Notes under the pieces: model-generated
What the model was told of the DNA's origin: nothing
Seen by the model: only the letters and a program-made list of their open reading frames with translations
Databases searched by the model: none
NCBI GenBank assembly: GCA_964358175.1
Contig: CAYHOI010000052.1
Coordinates: 1 to 12,702, forward strand
Reading direction: 5' to 3'
DNA: 12,702 nt
Source of the DNA: CAYHOI01 sp964358175
GTDB taxonomy: Bacteria; Margulisbacteria; Riflemargulisbacteria; GWF2-35-9
Made by a program: the position numbers and the translations under genes
Part shown: piece after piece, positions 1 through 6,141 of the stretch
Numbering within the stretch: position 1 is the stretch's first letter
How the letters are laid out: every line of letters begins with the position of its first letter

Positions 1-147
1 CACCAAATAAATACTGGCTTGGATGCTGAAAATGAACTCCGAAACTTTAGTGATTACACTCAATGGCAAAAACAATTGTGGCGAGGGAAAAGCGTGAAAG
101 ACATTAGTAGTGAGGCCATGAAAGCATTAAAAAATAAAAAAATATGA
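1..147 (+). CDS. C-terminal end of an unidentified protein (partial)
   Basis: Frame 1 is open from the left edge to a TGA at 145-147 and gives 48 residues, ending AMKALKNKKI. The segment is hydrophilic and rich in Lys, Trp and Gln (for example DYTQWQKQLWRGKS), with no membrane segment. I do not recognise the family. Its stop overlaps the ATG of the next gene at 144 (ATGA), the same tight coupling seen at other gene boundaries here. Because TA modules alternate with fibre genes across the window, this could be the last gene of another TA module, but that rests on position only. No start codon is inside the window. Confidence 0.5.
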   Translation, partial: HQINTGLDAENELRNFSDYTQWQKQLWRGKSVKDISSEAMKALKNKKI

Positions 148-1943
148 TTAAGAAAAATATCTTTTTTGTCGTTCTGCTAATAGCGACCTTTTCGTCGGCG
201 ATAGTTAAGCAGGATCCTGTGGATGGTTCGATCAAAATTTATACGCGTGATCCCGCGAATTTGTTAATTATCTCCGCCAACGGCAATGTCGGCATCGGGA
301 CAACTGCGCCATCCACCAAGCTCGAAGTCGCCGGAACCGTGAGTGCCAGCGCGTTGGTGGTGAATGGGGGGATGGCTGTTAACGTTGGTGGGACGGCCGT
401 AGGCCCACAATTACTGGTAGAGGGAGACGGTTCTGCATACAATGCTCAAATTGCTTTGCGTCGGGCGAATAGTACATCAGCAGGAGGAAATATTGACTGG
501 TTAGGGAATACCAATGTTATTGGTGCCCGTATTGGGGTCAATGATGACATTGGTGGAGCGATGCAGTTTAAACTAGGCGGAACGGGTGTGTCCGGGGACA
601 CGAAATTGACGATCACAGGTGCTGGCAACGTCGGCATTGGCACGACTGCGCCGGCACAAAAACTAGAAGTGGCTGGTCGAGTTTTGGTAACGGGTAGTAT
701 GGTGGCAGGGGCTGGGGCTATTCAGATGACAAGCGATGATCCGGGTTTGAGATTTCAAAACAACGGTGTTAATTCTGTTGCGGATAATAGAATATATGAT
801 ATTAGGCAAGTTAGTTATTCTCCCCTTTTGTGGAATTACTTACAGTTTAGAACGGTCAATGACGCAAATAATGTTTTTACTGAAAGATTGTCTTTGTCAA
901 ATAGTGGAGGCATGCATCTTGGTTCAACTTATTCAGATCCAGGGACGGGGAATTTAACAATAGAAGGCAACGTAGGTATCGGGACGACGATGCCAGCTGC
1001 AACCCTACAGGTAAGCAGCAACACCAACGGAACACCGATCTTGCAGGTGGGCAATGCCTTCGCCCCCTATTCACTGGTGGTCAGCACGAATGGCAATGTG
1101 GGTATTGGAATTGCTGATCCAGGGCAGAAGTTAGAGATTGCGGTTCCAGATGCTACAACCGCTTTCGTAGTCACAAATACAGGGAGCAGTAATAAACAAT
1201 GGGGTTGGATACCCAGAGGTAATAATGCAGTCATAAGAGAAACTGGCGTAGCAGATGTAATGACTTTTCAAGCAGGTGGCAACGTCGGCATCGGGACGAC
1301 GGCACCAGATGACAAGTTAGATGTTGTGGGTAATGTGCAAATTAATAGTGGAAGTTTATATGTAGGCAAGATTTATGATAATGACAATAGCACATATTAT
1401 CTTGACCCAAATGCAGCCACTTCGGCTTTATTGGCTGGCAACGTCGGTATCGGGACTACTGCGCCGAGCGCGAAGTTGGATTTATACAATGCAGGAACGG
1501 GCACAGTTCTTCGTATTGGTGGAAATTCGATTGTCACATCCAATGCTGCTGGGTTAGATTTTTATGCAGTTAATGGTGAAGCCATGCCAGCGTATGCTCG
1601 TATTGGATTGGGTGTTGCTGGTGGGAGTGTTGGTCTTGAAACAGGGTATCTTGCCTTATCCACAATAAATGGTGGATCTCTTACTGAGAAAGCAAGAATT
1701 ACCTCTGGAGGCAACGTCGGCATCGGAACCACTGCCCCCTCCACCAAGCTTGACGTCGCCGGAACGGTGAGCGCGAGCGCGTTGGTGGTCAATGGGGATA
1801 TTCAAACAACATCAGCTAATGCGTTCTATTTTGGTGATTCAGCGACAGACGGCACGTGGCGCATTATCCGGTCGGGGAATAATCTGGTCTTTCAGCGTCG
1901 AGAGAGTGGGGTTTGGGTGGATAAGTCGATGGTGTTGCCATAG
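144..1943 (+). CDS. secreted fibre-like protein with seven NVGIGT repeats
   Basis: 599 residues. Residues 1-19 form a Sec-type signal peptide (two Lys, a hydrophobic core, then SSA). A short cap follows, then seven NVGIG motifs near residues 46, 161, 275, 316, 379, 432 and 523, most continuing TTAPxxKLEV. The motif segments are GC-rich and near-identical, while the spacers are AT-richer and variable. The C terminus (about 552-599) is a small module containing FYFGDSATDGTWRI and ending WVDKSMVLP. Such repeats are known from tail-fibre-like and secreted proteins of environmental bacteria. A surface or extracellular fibre is likely, and its ligand is unknown. No clear Shine-Dalgarno precedes ATG 144, which overlaps the upstream stop, so translation is probably coupled. 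Its 3' end is duplicated downstream at 2654 and 3473. Confidence 0.85.
   Translation: MIKKNIFFVVLLIATFSSAIVKQDPVDGSIKIYTRDPANLLIISANGNVGIGTTAPSTKLEVAGTVSASALVVNGGMAVNVGGTAVGPQLLVEGDGSAYNAQIALRRANSTSAGGNIDWLGNTNVIGARIGVNDDIGGAMQFKLGGTGVSGDTKLTITGAGNVGIGTTAPAQKLEVAGRVLVTGSMVAGAGAIQMTSDDPGLRFQNNGVNSVADNRIYDIRQVSYSPLLWNYLQFRTVNDANNVFTERLSLSNSGGMHLGSTYSDPGTGNLTIEGNVGIGTTMPAATLQVSSNTNGTPILQVGNAFAPYSLVVSTNGNVGIGIADPGQKLEIAVPDATTAFVVTNTGSSNKQWGWIPRGNNAVIRETGVADVMTFQAGGNVGIGTTAPDDKLDVVGNVQINSGSLYVGKIYDNDNSTYYLDPNAATSALLAGNVGIGTTAPSAKLDLYNAGTGTVLRIGGNSIVTSNAAGLDFYAVNGEAMPAYARIGLGVAGGSVGLETGYLALSTINGGSLTEKARITSGGNVGIGTTAPSTKLDVAGTVSASALVVNGDIQTTSANAFYFGDSATDGTWRIIRSGNNLVFQRRESGVWVDKSMVLP
282..368 (+). 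repeat. 87-bp conserved fibre block, copy A
   Basis: This is the first of six gap-free 87-bp (29-codon) copies, coding NVGIGTTAPSTKLEVAGTVS and on to ALVVNG. Here it follows the N-terminal cap and is not next to the C-terminal module. Confidence 0.8.
1710..1796 (+). repeat. 87-bp conserved fibre block, copy B
   Basis: This copy lies directly before the C-terminal module that ends in SMVLP. It shares the AGTVSASALVVNG ending with copy A and copy E (11741-11827). Confidence 0.8.
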
Positions 1944-1967
1944 GGTAAGGAGGAGAGGAGTTGAATC
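1880..1967 (+). repeat. fibre-gene 3'-end repeat R1, copy 1 (parental)
   Basis: These are the last 64 bases of the first fibre gene (coding from NLVFQ to SMVLP-stop) plus 24 bases of purine-rich leader (AGGAGAGGAG) that supply the ribosome binding site of the HEPN gene at 1968. Copy 2 at 2654-2741 has the same length. The coding part differs at four positions, all transitions, and the leader needs one small shift to align. Confidence 0.85.
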
Positions 1968-2363
1968 ATGGAGTTATCTGATAAAATCAAACATTGGCGC
2001 AAGCAGGCAAGGTATGATTTGGAAACAGCTATTACCATGCACGAATCGAGAAGGTATCTGTATACATCATTCATGTGCCAACAGGCCATCGAGAAAATGT
2101 TAAAGGCGATCTATCTTAAAATAAACAAGTCCGAGGCTCCAAAAACCCATAACCTACCCTATCTGGTCGCCCTTGTCGATAGTGATGGCTTGGCCTGCTT
2201 TCACTTGTTATTTGAACAGCTCACAGACTATTATATCAATACGAGGTATCCCGAGTATAAGGACAGTCTCGCGAAACGAGTTAATACCAAGACAAAATCG
2301 CTGGTTATTTTGCGAAAATCTCAGGAGTGTTTTCAATGGTTAGAACAATCGATCAACGAATAA
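1968..2363 (+). CDS. HEPN-domain protein, likely toxin of a HEPN-MNT module
   Basis: 131 residues, a normal size for a stand-alone HEPN protein of the PF05168 type. Family marks are the N-terminal amphipathic helix with YDLETA, CQQAIEK (37-43), KTHNL (59-63) and TRYP (92-95). The canonical R-x4-6-H RNase motif of HepT-type HEPN toxins is not evident around the RYP segment, so ribonuclease activity is unproven. The start at 1968 follows AGGAGAGGAG with good spacing. The MNT partner at 2336 overlaps by 28 bases, so the two are co-translated. By analogy with characterised HepT-MntA systems, the MNT protein would neutralise this one in the cytoplasm. Here the HEPN gene comes first, opposite to the MNT-HEPN pairs at 5396 and 6137. 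Confidence 0.85.
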   Translation: MELSDKIKHWRKQARYDLETAITMHESRRYLYTSFMCQQAIEKMLKAIYLKINKSEAPKTHNLPYLVALVDSDGLACFHLLFEQLTDYYINTRYPEYKDSLAKRVNTKTKSLVILRKSQECFQWLEQSINE

Positions 2364-2656
2364 CGGAGTACATTGAGGATATCAATAAACTGTTGGGGGT
2401 TAAGTATGCGTATATCTTCGGATCCTATGTCAGAGAGGACTATGACCCGTATAACAGCGATATTGACATTGCTGTTTTCTCCGAGGCTATTAATTCGAGG
2501 AATAAGCATTCGTTTGTCAGGAAAGGACTTCGATTGATTTCTAAATATAAAATGAATTTCGAACCGTTCTTTTTTAATCTATCAGACTATGCTGAGCGTG
2601 ATAACGATTTTATCCAGAAAGAAATCAAGCAAAAAGGGCATAAAATATGGGGTTAA
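2336..2656 (+). CDS. MNT-family nucleotidyltransferase, likely antitoxin
   Basis: 106 residues from ATG 2336. That start sits 8 bases after AGGAG, so it is preferred to the upstream GTG at 2327. The minimal nucleotidyltransferase signature is present: GSY (29-31) followed after eleven residues by DID (42-44), with Glu 76 in NFEPFFF at the usual third-carboxylate position, where Asp is more common. In the HepT-MntA family the MNT protein neutralises the HEPN toxin by adding AMP to it. The 28-base overlap with the HEPN gene supports a pair. Its stop (2654-2656) coincides with the first bases of R1 copy 2, so the cassette ends exactly where the fibre-gene fragment begins. Confidence 0.85.
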   Translation: MVRTIDQRITEYIEDINKLLGVKYAYIFGSYVREDYDPYNSDIDIAVFSEAINSRNKHSFVRKGLRLISKYKMNFEPFFFNLSDYAERDNDFIQKEIKQKGHKIWG

Positions 2657-2741
2657 CCTGGTCTTTCAGCGTCGGGAGAGTGGGGCTTGGGTGGATAAGT
2701 CGATGGTGTTACCATAGGATGAGGAGAGAGGAGTTGAATGG
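2654..2741 (+). repeat. fibre-gene 3'-end repeat R1, copy 2
   Basis: A second copy of the fibre-gene 3' end, between two TA cassettes and detached from any fibre gene. It still codes NLVFQRRESGAW and on to SMVLP-stop in one frame (Val to Ala relative to copy 1). It is followed by the same purine-rich leader, which now serves the HEPN gene at 2742. Confidence 0.85.
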
Positions 2742-3152
2742 ATGACGTTGAATGATCGATCACCGGAATATTGGTGGATGATAGCCAGTCATGATATAGA
2801 CGCTATTGAGGATTTAATGCGTGGGAAAAAACGCCACCCAGACATCGTGATCTACCATATCCATCAAGCAATAGAAAAACTGCTAAAGGCTACGCTTCTA
2901 GTGGCGAAAGGTGATGTCCACTTTAGTCACGATCTGGAACGTCTTCACAGTCTTCTTGTTGCAAAGCAACCCATCTACTCAGATATAGAAGATGATATTA
3001 TCCTGTTGCACGCTTATTATCCAAGGTTAAGATATCCAAAATCTGACTTTATTGATGAGGGTGACCTTGATAAAGGTTTTTCAATCTATAAAAAGTTGCT
3101 AAAAATATTATCGAAAGAGGCTGTATTGAAGCGGCATAGGGGCGATCTCTGA
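2742..3152 (+). CDS. HEPN-domain protein, likely toxin of a HEPN-MNT module
   Basis: 136 residues. HEPN marks are WWMIASHDIDAIEDL near the N terminus, HQAIEK (41-46), FSHDL (61-65) and RYP (97-99). As in the HEPN protein at 1968, no clear R-x4-6-H motif is seen after RYP. ATG 2742 is chosen because the ATG at 2738 runs into a stop after five codons, and a GAGAGAGGAG ribosome binding site lies just upstream in R1 copy 2. The MNT gene starts 2 bases after the stop, so the pair is co-translated. The sequence is clearly different from the upstream HEPN protein, so this is a separate module and not a tandem copy, although the flanking repeats are near-identical. Confidence 0.85.
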   Translation: MTLNDRSPEYWWMIASHDIDAIEDLMRGKKRHPDIVIYHIHQAIEKLLKATLLVAKGDVHFSHDLERLHSLLVAKQPIYSDIEDDIILLHAYYPRLRYPKSDFIDEGDLDKGFSIYKKLLKILSKEAVLKRHRGDL

Positions 3153-3154
3153 TA

Positions 3155-3490
3155 ATGGATGTACCCTATTTAGAAGAAATTAAGGCAGAGATACTTCGAA
3201 TTGTGAGACCACAACGTCTTATTCTTTTTGGAAGCTATGCCACGGGTATGGCGCGAGAGGAAAGTGATATTGATCTGGCGATGATTACGAATGATCACGG
3301 AAAACCATCGGCAGAGTATTATCTCAAGATCAAACGGGCGATCAAGTCTGAAAAGTATTCAGTCGATTTGCTCGTATTCTCTAGTGAGGAGTATGAGAGA
3401 CAACGATCTGAAGGATGGCGAATCATCGAGGAGATCGAGTCGAAGGGAAAAATTGTTTATGAGGGGCATCCCTCGATGGTGTTACCATAG
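3155..3490 (+). CDS. MNT-family nucleotidyltransferase with a fibre-derived C-terminal tail
   Basis: 111 residues. It has GSY (26-28), ten residues, then DID (38-40), with Asp 71 in SVDLLVF. This is the GSX10DXD signature and third carboxylate of MntA-type antitoxins. The protein would normally end near KIVYEG, but it continues with HPSMVLP. The DNA for SMVLP-stop, and 25 consecutive bases around it, is identical to the fibre-gene end in R1 copy 2. The last five residues are therefore best read as an in-frame fusion to a fibre-gene remnant. The partner is the HEPN gene 2 bases upstream. Role in the cytoplasm: presumed antitoxin acting on that HEPN protein. Confidence 0.85.
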   Translation: MDVPYLEEIKAEILRIVRPQRLILFGSYATGMAREESDIDLAMITNDHGKPSAEYYLKIKRAIKSEKYSVDLLVFSSEEYERQRSEGWRIIEEIESKGKIVYEGHPSMVLP

Positions 3491-3513
3491 GATGAGGGGA
3501 GAGGAAGATATAA
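3473..3513 (+). repeat. fibre-gene 3'-end repeat R1, copy 3 (short)
   Basis: It begins at the codons for SMVLP, matches copy 2 for 25 consecutive bases, and continues with one mismatch through GAGAGGA. It provides the stop of the MNT gene at 3155 and the ribosome binding site of the fibre gene at 3514. Confidence 0.8.
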
Positions 3514-4053
3514 ATGCTTAAAAAAATATTTACTTTATTATATACCATCGTTCTCCTGACGGTTTCTCAAGCATCGCTACAAGTCAGTGGCAACACCAAC
3601 GGTATTCCTATTCTCTCGGCTGGGAATGGTGCTTATCCTAATGCGCTGGTCGTCAGCACCAACGGCAACATCGGCATCGGGATAACCGCCCCCTCTACCA
3701 AACTTGAAGTTGCCGGAACCGTGAGCGTGAGCGCGTTGCAAGTGAACGGCACAGCGAACGCGCTGGTATATCTGACCAATGGTGCGGATTTCGCGGAGTA
3801 TTTTGACGCGGAAAACACGTGGAGAGCGATACGGGGAGATATCGTGGGGATTAATGCGAGTACAGGATTGGCACGGCTTTATCAGTCTGGCGATGCCTTC
3901 GCGGGGATTGTGTCTGATAAACCAGGATATATTGGCAACCATCAGTCACCTACAGGGAATCAGGTTTTGGTTGGACTTGTCGGCCAGCTGGACTATAATC
4001 ACGCTCAGACAGTCTCACGTCAGGGACGTTTGTATACCAAGACGGCCAGCTAA
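3514..4053 (+). CDS. short secreted fibre protein with Peptidase_G2-like C-terminal domain, 3' frameshift
   Basis: 179 residues as read. A signal peptide (1-20, MLKKIFTLLYTIVLLTVSQA) runs directly into a module also found inside the first fibre gene (LQVSGNTNGIPIL against LQVSSNTNGTPIL). One NIGIG block and then GADFAEYFDAENTW, GDIVGI and AGIVSDKPGYIGN follow. That order resembles the Peptidase_G2 autoprocessing domain of phage neck and tail appendages. The frame ends KTAS-stop. A one-base shift after YTK (about 4041) gives DGQLMGVLLRNGKVLIR-stop, ending at 4094. The related copy at 5351 codes QLIGVLLHNGKVLIR, so the shifted frame is clearly ancestral. This is a one-base deletion or a -1 frameshift. 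It has only one repeat, so it is the smallest fibre gene here. Confidence 0.75.
   Translation: MLKKIFTLLYTIVLLTVSQASLQVSGNTNGIPILSAGNGAYPNALVVSTNGNIGIGITAPSTKLEVAGTVSVSALQVNGTANALVYLTNGADFAEYFDAENTWRAIRGDIVGINASTGLARLYQSGDAFAGIVSDKPGYIGNHQSPTGNQVLVGLVGQLDYNHAQTVSRQGRLYTKTAS
3664..3750 (+). repeat. 87-bp conserved fibre block, copy C
   Basis: The most divergent copy (NIGIGITAP, AGTVSVSALQVNG). It lies directly before the Peptidase_G2-like module of the short fibre gene. Confidence 0.75.
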
Positions 4054-4095
4054 TGGGGGTATTGTTACGCAACGGAAAGGTGCTGATTCGATGAA
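4046..4095 (+). repeat. fibre-gene 3'-end repeat R2, copy a (parental)
   Basis: This is the true 3' end of the short fibre gene (QLMGVLLRNGKVLIR-stop in the shifted frame) plus the following AA. It matches 5351-5400 over 50 bases without gaps, with seven differences. The AAAGGTG inside it is a plausible Shine-Dalgarno for the ATG at 4091, which overlaps the TGA stop (ATGA). Confidence 0.85.
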
Positions 4096-4117
4096 GAAAT
4101 CGTGGTTGACGGTTTGA
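4091..4117 (+). other. eight-codon leader ORF, possible remnant of a fibre-gene start
   Basis: ATG 4091 overlaps the stop of R2 copy a and reads MKKSWLTV before TGA 4115-4117, one base before the MNT start at 4119. Two Lys followed by hydrophobic residues resemble the start of a signal peptide, so this may be the decapitated 5' end of a fibre gene. It may also couple translation to the MNT gene, which has no obvious ribosome binding site of its own. Confidence 0.35.
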
Positions 4118-4118
4118 C

Positions 4119-4445
4119 ATGTTATCACTAGTAACAAAACAAACGATTAGGGATGCGGTTACAGAGGCGGTTTCTACGGAATCGATTTATTTGTTTGGAA
4201 GTCAGGCTCAAGGTAATGCTCGAAAGGACAGCGATATTGATTTGGCCGTTATTTTGACAGCCGGAGGGTTTATGACCTATCAAGATCGAGTAGGTGCCAG
4301 AGTCTTATTATCTCGTCAACTGAAAGCGGTAAAAGCGGAGTATGACGTGGATTTAATTGTTTATACGAAAGACGAGTGGAAACAACTACAATCGAGCGAT
4401 AGCTCCTTTATTCGTGCGATAAAGAATGGCGAGAAACTGGCATGA
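4119..4445 (+). CDS. MNT-family nucleotidyltransferase, antitoxin-like, with crippled HEPN partner
   Basis: 108 residues. GSQ (27-29), ten residues, then DID (39-41), and DVDLIVY with Asp 78, give an intact nucleotidyltransferase active-site pattern. The stop overlaps the ATG at 4442 (ATGA), which opens a HEPN N terminus that is cut off after 27 codons. The antitoxin gene is thus intact while its toxin partner is broken, so this module is probably a decaying one, or an orphan antitoxin that could act on related HEPN proteins nearby (an inference). No convincing Shine-Dalgarno precedes ATG 4119. Coupling to the eight-codon ORF at 4091 is the likeliest way it is translated. Confidence 0.8.
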   Translation: MLSLVTKQTIRDAVTEAVSTESIYLFGSQAQGNARKDSDIDLAVILTAGGFMTYQDRVGARVLLSRQLKAVKAEYDVDLIVYTKDEWKQLQSSDSSFIRAIKNGEKLA

Positions 4446-4525
4446 AGAAGAGCGCAGAAGTATGGTGGAGTCTCGCACAAGAAGATTTGGATGTTTCAAA
4501 CGTCATGACCATGAATATATACTAA
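4442..4525 (+). pseudogene. truncated HEPN gene (N-terminal remnant)
   Basis: 27 codons, MKKSAEVWWSLAQEDLDVSN and so on to TAA 4523-4525. WWSLAQEDLDVS matches the first helix of the HEPN family (compare WWMIASHDIDAIEDL at 2742). The rest of the domain (QAxEK, RYP) is absent from the next 80 bases, and a different TA pair starts at 4605. Insertion of the UPF0175-PIN module could have removed it. Confidence 0.7.
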
Positions 4526-4550
4526 AACCGAAATGGTTTCCGGTTTTTTG
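4524..4550 (+). terminator. candidate Rho-independent terminator
   Basis: AAAACCG (4524-4530) pairs with CGGTTTT (4541-4547) around a 10-base loop, ending in a run of six T. It would end transcription from the broken MNT-HEPN module. An overlapping alternative pairing, 4530-4539 with 4564-4573, is perfect over 10 bp, so the region could instead be an operator or a switchable leader of the UPF0175 gene. Confidence 0.5.
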
Positions 4551-4604
4551 TTGCTCTTAGCGAAAACCATTTCCGCAAGAGTATAGTTAAAAGGAGGAAA
4601 TATA

Positions 4605-4859
4605 ATGAACGCAGAAATCGTTATTAACTATCCAGAATCACTGCTGGATGTATTGCAAGAGTCAAAACAAGATTTTGAGAAAGAAGCTCGTATGTCATTA
4701 GGAGTGAAGCTTTTTGAGTTAGGACGTTTATCCTCTGGAATGGCGGCTCAATTAGCAGGGGTTACCCGAACTTTTTTTTTATTAAATTTAAGTCGCTATA
4801 ATGTGCCGATGATATTGCTTGATCGGGATGAAATGGAGCATGATATTGAAAATGCGTAA
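4605..4859 (+). CDS. UPF0175-family antitoxin
   Basis: 84 residues. MSLGVKLFELGRLSSGMAAQ and LAGVTRTFFLLNLSRYNVP match the UPF0175 pattern (KLYExGKLSSGxAAxLAG, xxFLLxLxRYxV). This is a small helix-turn-helix-like protein usually encoded just before a DUF3368 PIN toxin. A strong AAGGAGG (4591-4597) precedes ATG 4605. The stop overlaps the PIN start at 4852. A run of nine T (4772-4780) inside the gene codes part of TFFLLN, and the frame after it still matches the family, so the present length is the coding one. Expected role: binds and inhibits the PIN toxin and probably represses the pair, possibly through the inverted repeat at 4530-4573. Confidence 0.8.
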   Translation: MNAEIVINYPESLLDVLQESKQDFEKEARMSLGVKLFELGRLSSGMAAQLAGVTRTFFLLNLSRYNVPMILLDRDEMEHDIENA

Positions 4860-5349
4860 GACAGATATAATTGTGGTTAATACAGGCCCTCTTCTAGCTT
4901 GGATAATTGCGTTGAATGATTTAAGCTTTCTAACAAGGTTATATAAAAGAGTAATTGTTCCCTTAGAAGTTTGTGAAGAAATTATGGTTGGCGGAAAATC
5001 AGGCTTGGGAATAAGTGATTTTATGAGGGCAGACTACCTGAACAAGCGAAAGGATAATACAAAAATCGCTAGTTTATTGTTAAATTCTTTAGACAAAGGG
5101 GAGGCTTCGGTCATTCAATTAGCACAGGATGAAGATGTTAAAACAGTTTGTATTGATGAAATAGTGGGTCGAAGAGTGGCCAGATTGTCTGGTTTGAAGG
5201 TAACGGGGTCTTTGGGTGTATTGTTGCGTGCTAAACAGGAAGGGTTGGATATAAATATAAAAAGCATTATTCAACGATTTAAGGAAAGCGGTGTTTGGAT
5301 TTCAGAAGATTTAGGGAATTGGTGCATGGAACAAGCCGGTGAACTATAA
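4852..5349 (+). CDS. PIN-domain protein, DUF3368 family, likely toxin
   Basis: 165 residues from ATG 4852, which overlaps the antitoxin stop by 8 bases. DUF3368 marks are VVNTGPLLA (8-16), LDKGEAS (80-86), CIDEIVGRRVA (100-110), VTGSLGVLLRAK (117-128) and AGE near the end. Putative metal-site residues are Glu 84 and Asp 102. The first acidic PIN position is Asn 10, a variant that does occur in this subfamily. PIN toxins cut RNA, but the target is not predictable here. It pairs with the UPF0175 gene upstream. The stop is followed by one base and then R2 copy b, so this gene is the last of its cassette. Confidence 0.8.
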   Translation: MRKTDIIVVNTGPLLAWIIALNDLSFLTRLYKRVIVPLEVCEEIMVGGKSGLGISDFMRADYLNKRKDNTKIASLLLNSLDKGEASVIQLAQDEDVKTVCIDEIVGRRVARLSGLKVTGSLGVLLRAKQEGLDINIKSIIQRFKESGVWISEDLGNWCMEQAGEL

Positions 5350-5350
5350 A

Positions 5351-5400
5351 CCAGCTGATCGGCGTATTGTTGCACAATGGAAAGGTGCTGATCCGATGAA
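5351..5400 (+). repeat. fibre-gene 3'-end repeat R2, copy b
   Basis: Codes QLIGVLLHNGKVLIR-stop with no fibre gene attached. It is 50 bases, 43 of them identical to copy a. It supplies AAAGGTG and the overlapping ATGA start for the MNT gene at 5396. Confidence 0.85.
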
Positions 5401-5734
5401 AGCGAAGAACGTAATGAGTCAACGACGACGCGATAAAACAGTGAAAGATATTAGCGAGGTCATTAAGGCTCATCATCCTCAGGTGATTTATTTGGTGGGA
5501 AGTTATGCGAGTGGTCAGCCGAACGAGGATAGTGATATTGACTTCATTGTCGTGTCACAAGAGGATGAACGCCAATATTACTGCGACGTGATGAATGATT
5601 TATGGCATGTAGACGCATCCATTGACCTTTTGGTGTATGGGCAAGCGGAGTTCTCTATGAAGTTAAAGAATAACAGATATTTTAGAGATACGGTTAATCG
5701 AGGAAAGGTGCTTTATGGATCAGCTGTTGCGTGA
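5396..5734 (+). CDS. MNT-family nucleotidyltransferase, likely antitoxin
   Basis: 112 residues from ATG 5396. The ATG at 5339 is rejected because it would add only residues coded by the fibre-gene remnant R2. GSY (35-37), ten residues, then DID (47-49), and SIDLLVY with Asp 77, complete the catalytic set. The start overlaps the stop of R2 copy b. The HEPN partner starts inside this gene at 5715 (20-base overlap), so the pair is translationally coupled. The gene order is MNT then HEPN. By family, it would modify and silence the HEPN protein. Confidence 0.85.
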   Translation: MKAKNVMSQRRRDKTVKDISEVIKAHHPQVIYLVGSYASGQPNEDSDIDFIVVSQEDERQYYCDVMNDLWHVDASIDLLVYGQAEFSMKLKNNRYFRDTVNRGKVLYGSAVA

Positions 5735-6101
5735 GTGGATTCGCTATGCGGAAACGGATTTAAAATCCGCCGAATTGCAAATGGACCGAGAAGGTTTGTA
5801 TCATATTAGCGTTTATCAGTCGCATCAGGCGGTGGAGAAAATTATTAAAGCCTATCTCGTTCAAAAAAAGATTGAAGAAGTCCCCAAAGTCCATGATTTG
5901 CGAAAACTGGTTATTTTTTCAAAACAGTTCGGGCTGGATCTTTCTTCGCAAAAAATGGATATTCTGGAGCTAGATTCATTCTTTCCAAAATTGCGGTATC
6001 CCTTTGGAGATGAGATATCCAGTGATGATGCTCATCGGTGCTTTAAAATAGCGTTTGAGCTTGTAGAGATGATCAAGTCATCTATGAACAGGAATGAATA
6101 G
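5715..6101 (+). CDS. HEPN-domain protein, likely toxin of an MNT-HEPN module
   Basis: 128 residues. HEPN marks are WIRYAETDLKSAE (8-20), HQAVEK (37-42), KVHDL (58-62), FFPKLRYP (89-96) and SSDDAHRCFKIAFELV near the end. No obvious R-x4-6-H motif follows the RYP segment. It is related to the HEPN protein at 6442 (same spacing of HQAxEK, K.HxL and RYP), so the two modules are probably ancient duplicates or closely related acquisitions. It overlaps the MNT gene by 20 bases. R2 copy c begins 15 bases after its stop. Confidence 0.85.
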   Translation: MDQLLREWIRYAETDLKSAELQMDREGLYHISVYQSHQAVEKIIKAYLVQKKIEEVPKVHDLRKLVIFSKQFGLDLSSQKMDILELDSFFPKLRYPFGDEISSDDAHRCFKIAFELVEMIKSSMNRNE

Positions 6102-6116
6102 AGAAACAATAGCTTG

Positions 6117-6141
6117 AATGGAAAGGTGCTGATCCGATGAA
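6117..6141 (+). repeat. fibre-gene 3'-end repeat R2, copy c (short)
   Basis: 25 bases identical to the last 25 of copy b (5376-5400), coding NGKVLIR-stop. It supplies the ribosome binding site and the overlapping start of the MNT gene at 6137. Confidence 0.85.

Noticed and set aside
239..1792. Minus-strand open frames of 60-120 residues across the fibre genes, repeatedly reading like ALALTVPATSSLVEGAVVPMP
   Set aside because: They are the antisense of the NVGIGT blocks. They recur because the blocks recur, have no ribosome binding sites, and match no family. The same holds for 3577-3942, 8731-9072 and 11491-11823.
1880..3513. Integron cassette array with attC sites (GTTGAAT before the HEPN start fits a GTTRRRY core)
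   Set aside because: The joints are not palindromic and lack a matching RYYYAAC partner. The third copy lacks the core, and no integrase is visible.
1797..4094. Diversity-generating retroelement acting on the fibre 3' ends
   Set aside because: Differences between the repeat copies are transitions on both strands and not adenine-specific. No reverse transcriptase or template repeat is visible in the window.
5339..5395. Upstream ATG extending the MNT protein at 5396 by 19 residues
   Set aside because: The extra codons are the fibre-end repeat R2 read in another frame. The ATG at 5396 has its own AAAGGTG and the same context as at 6137.
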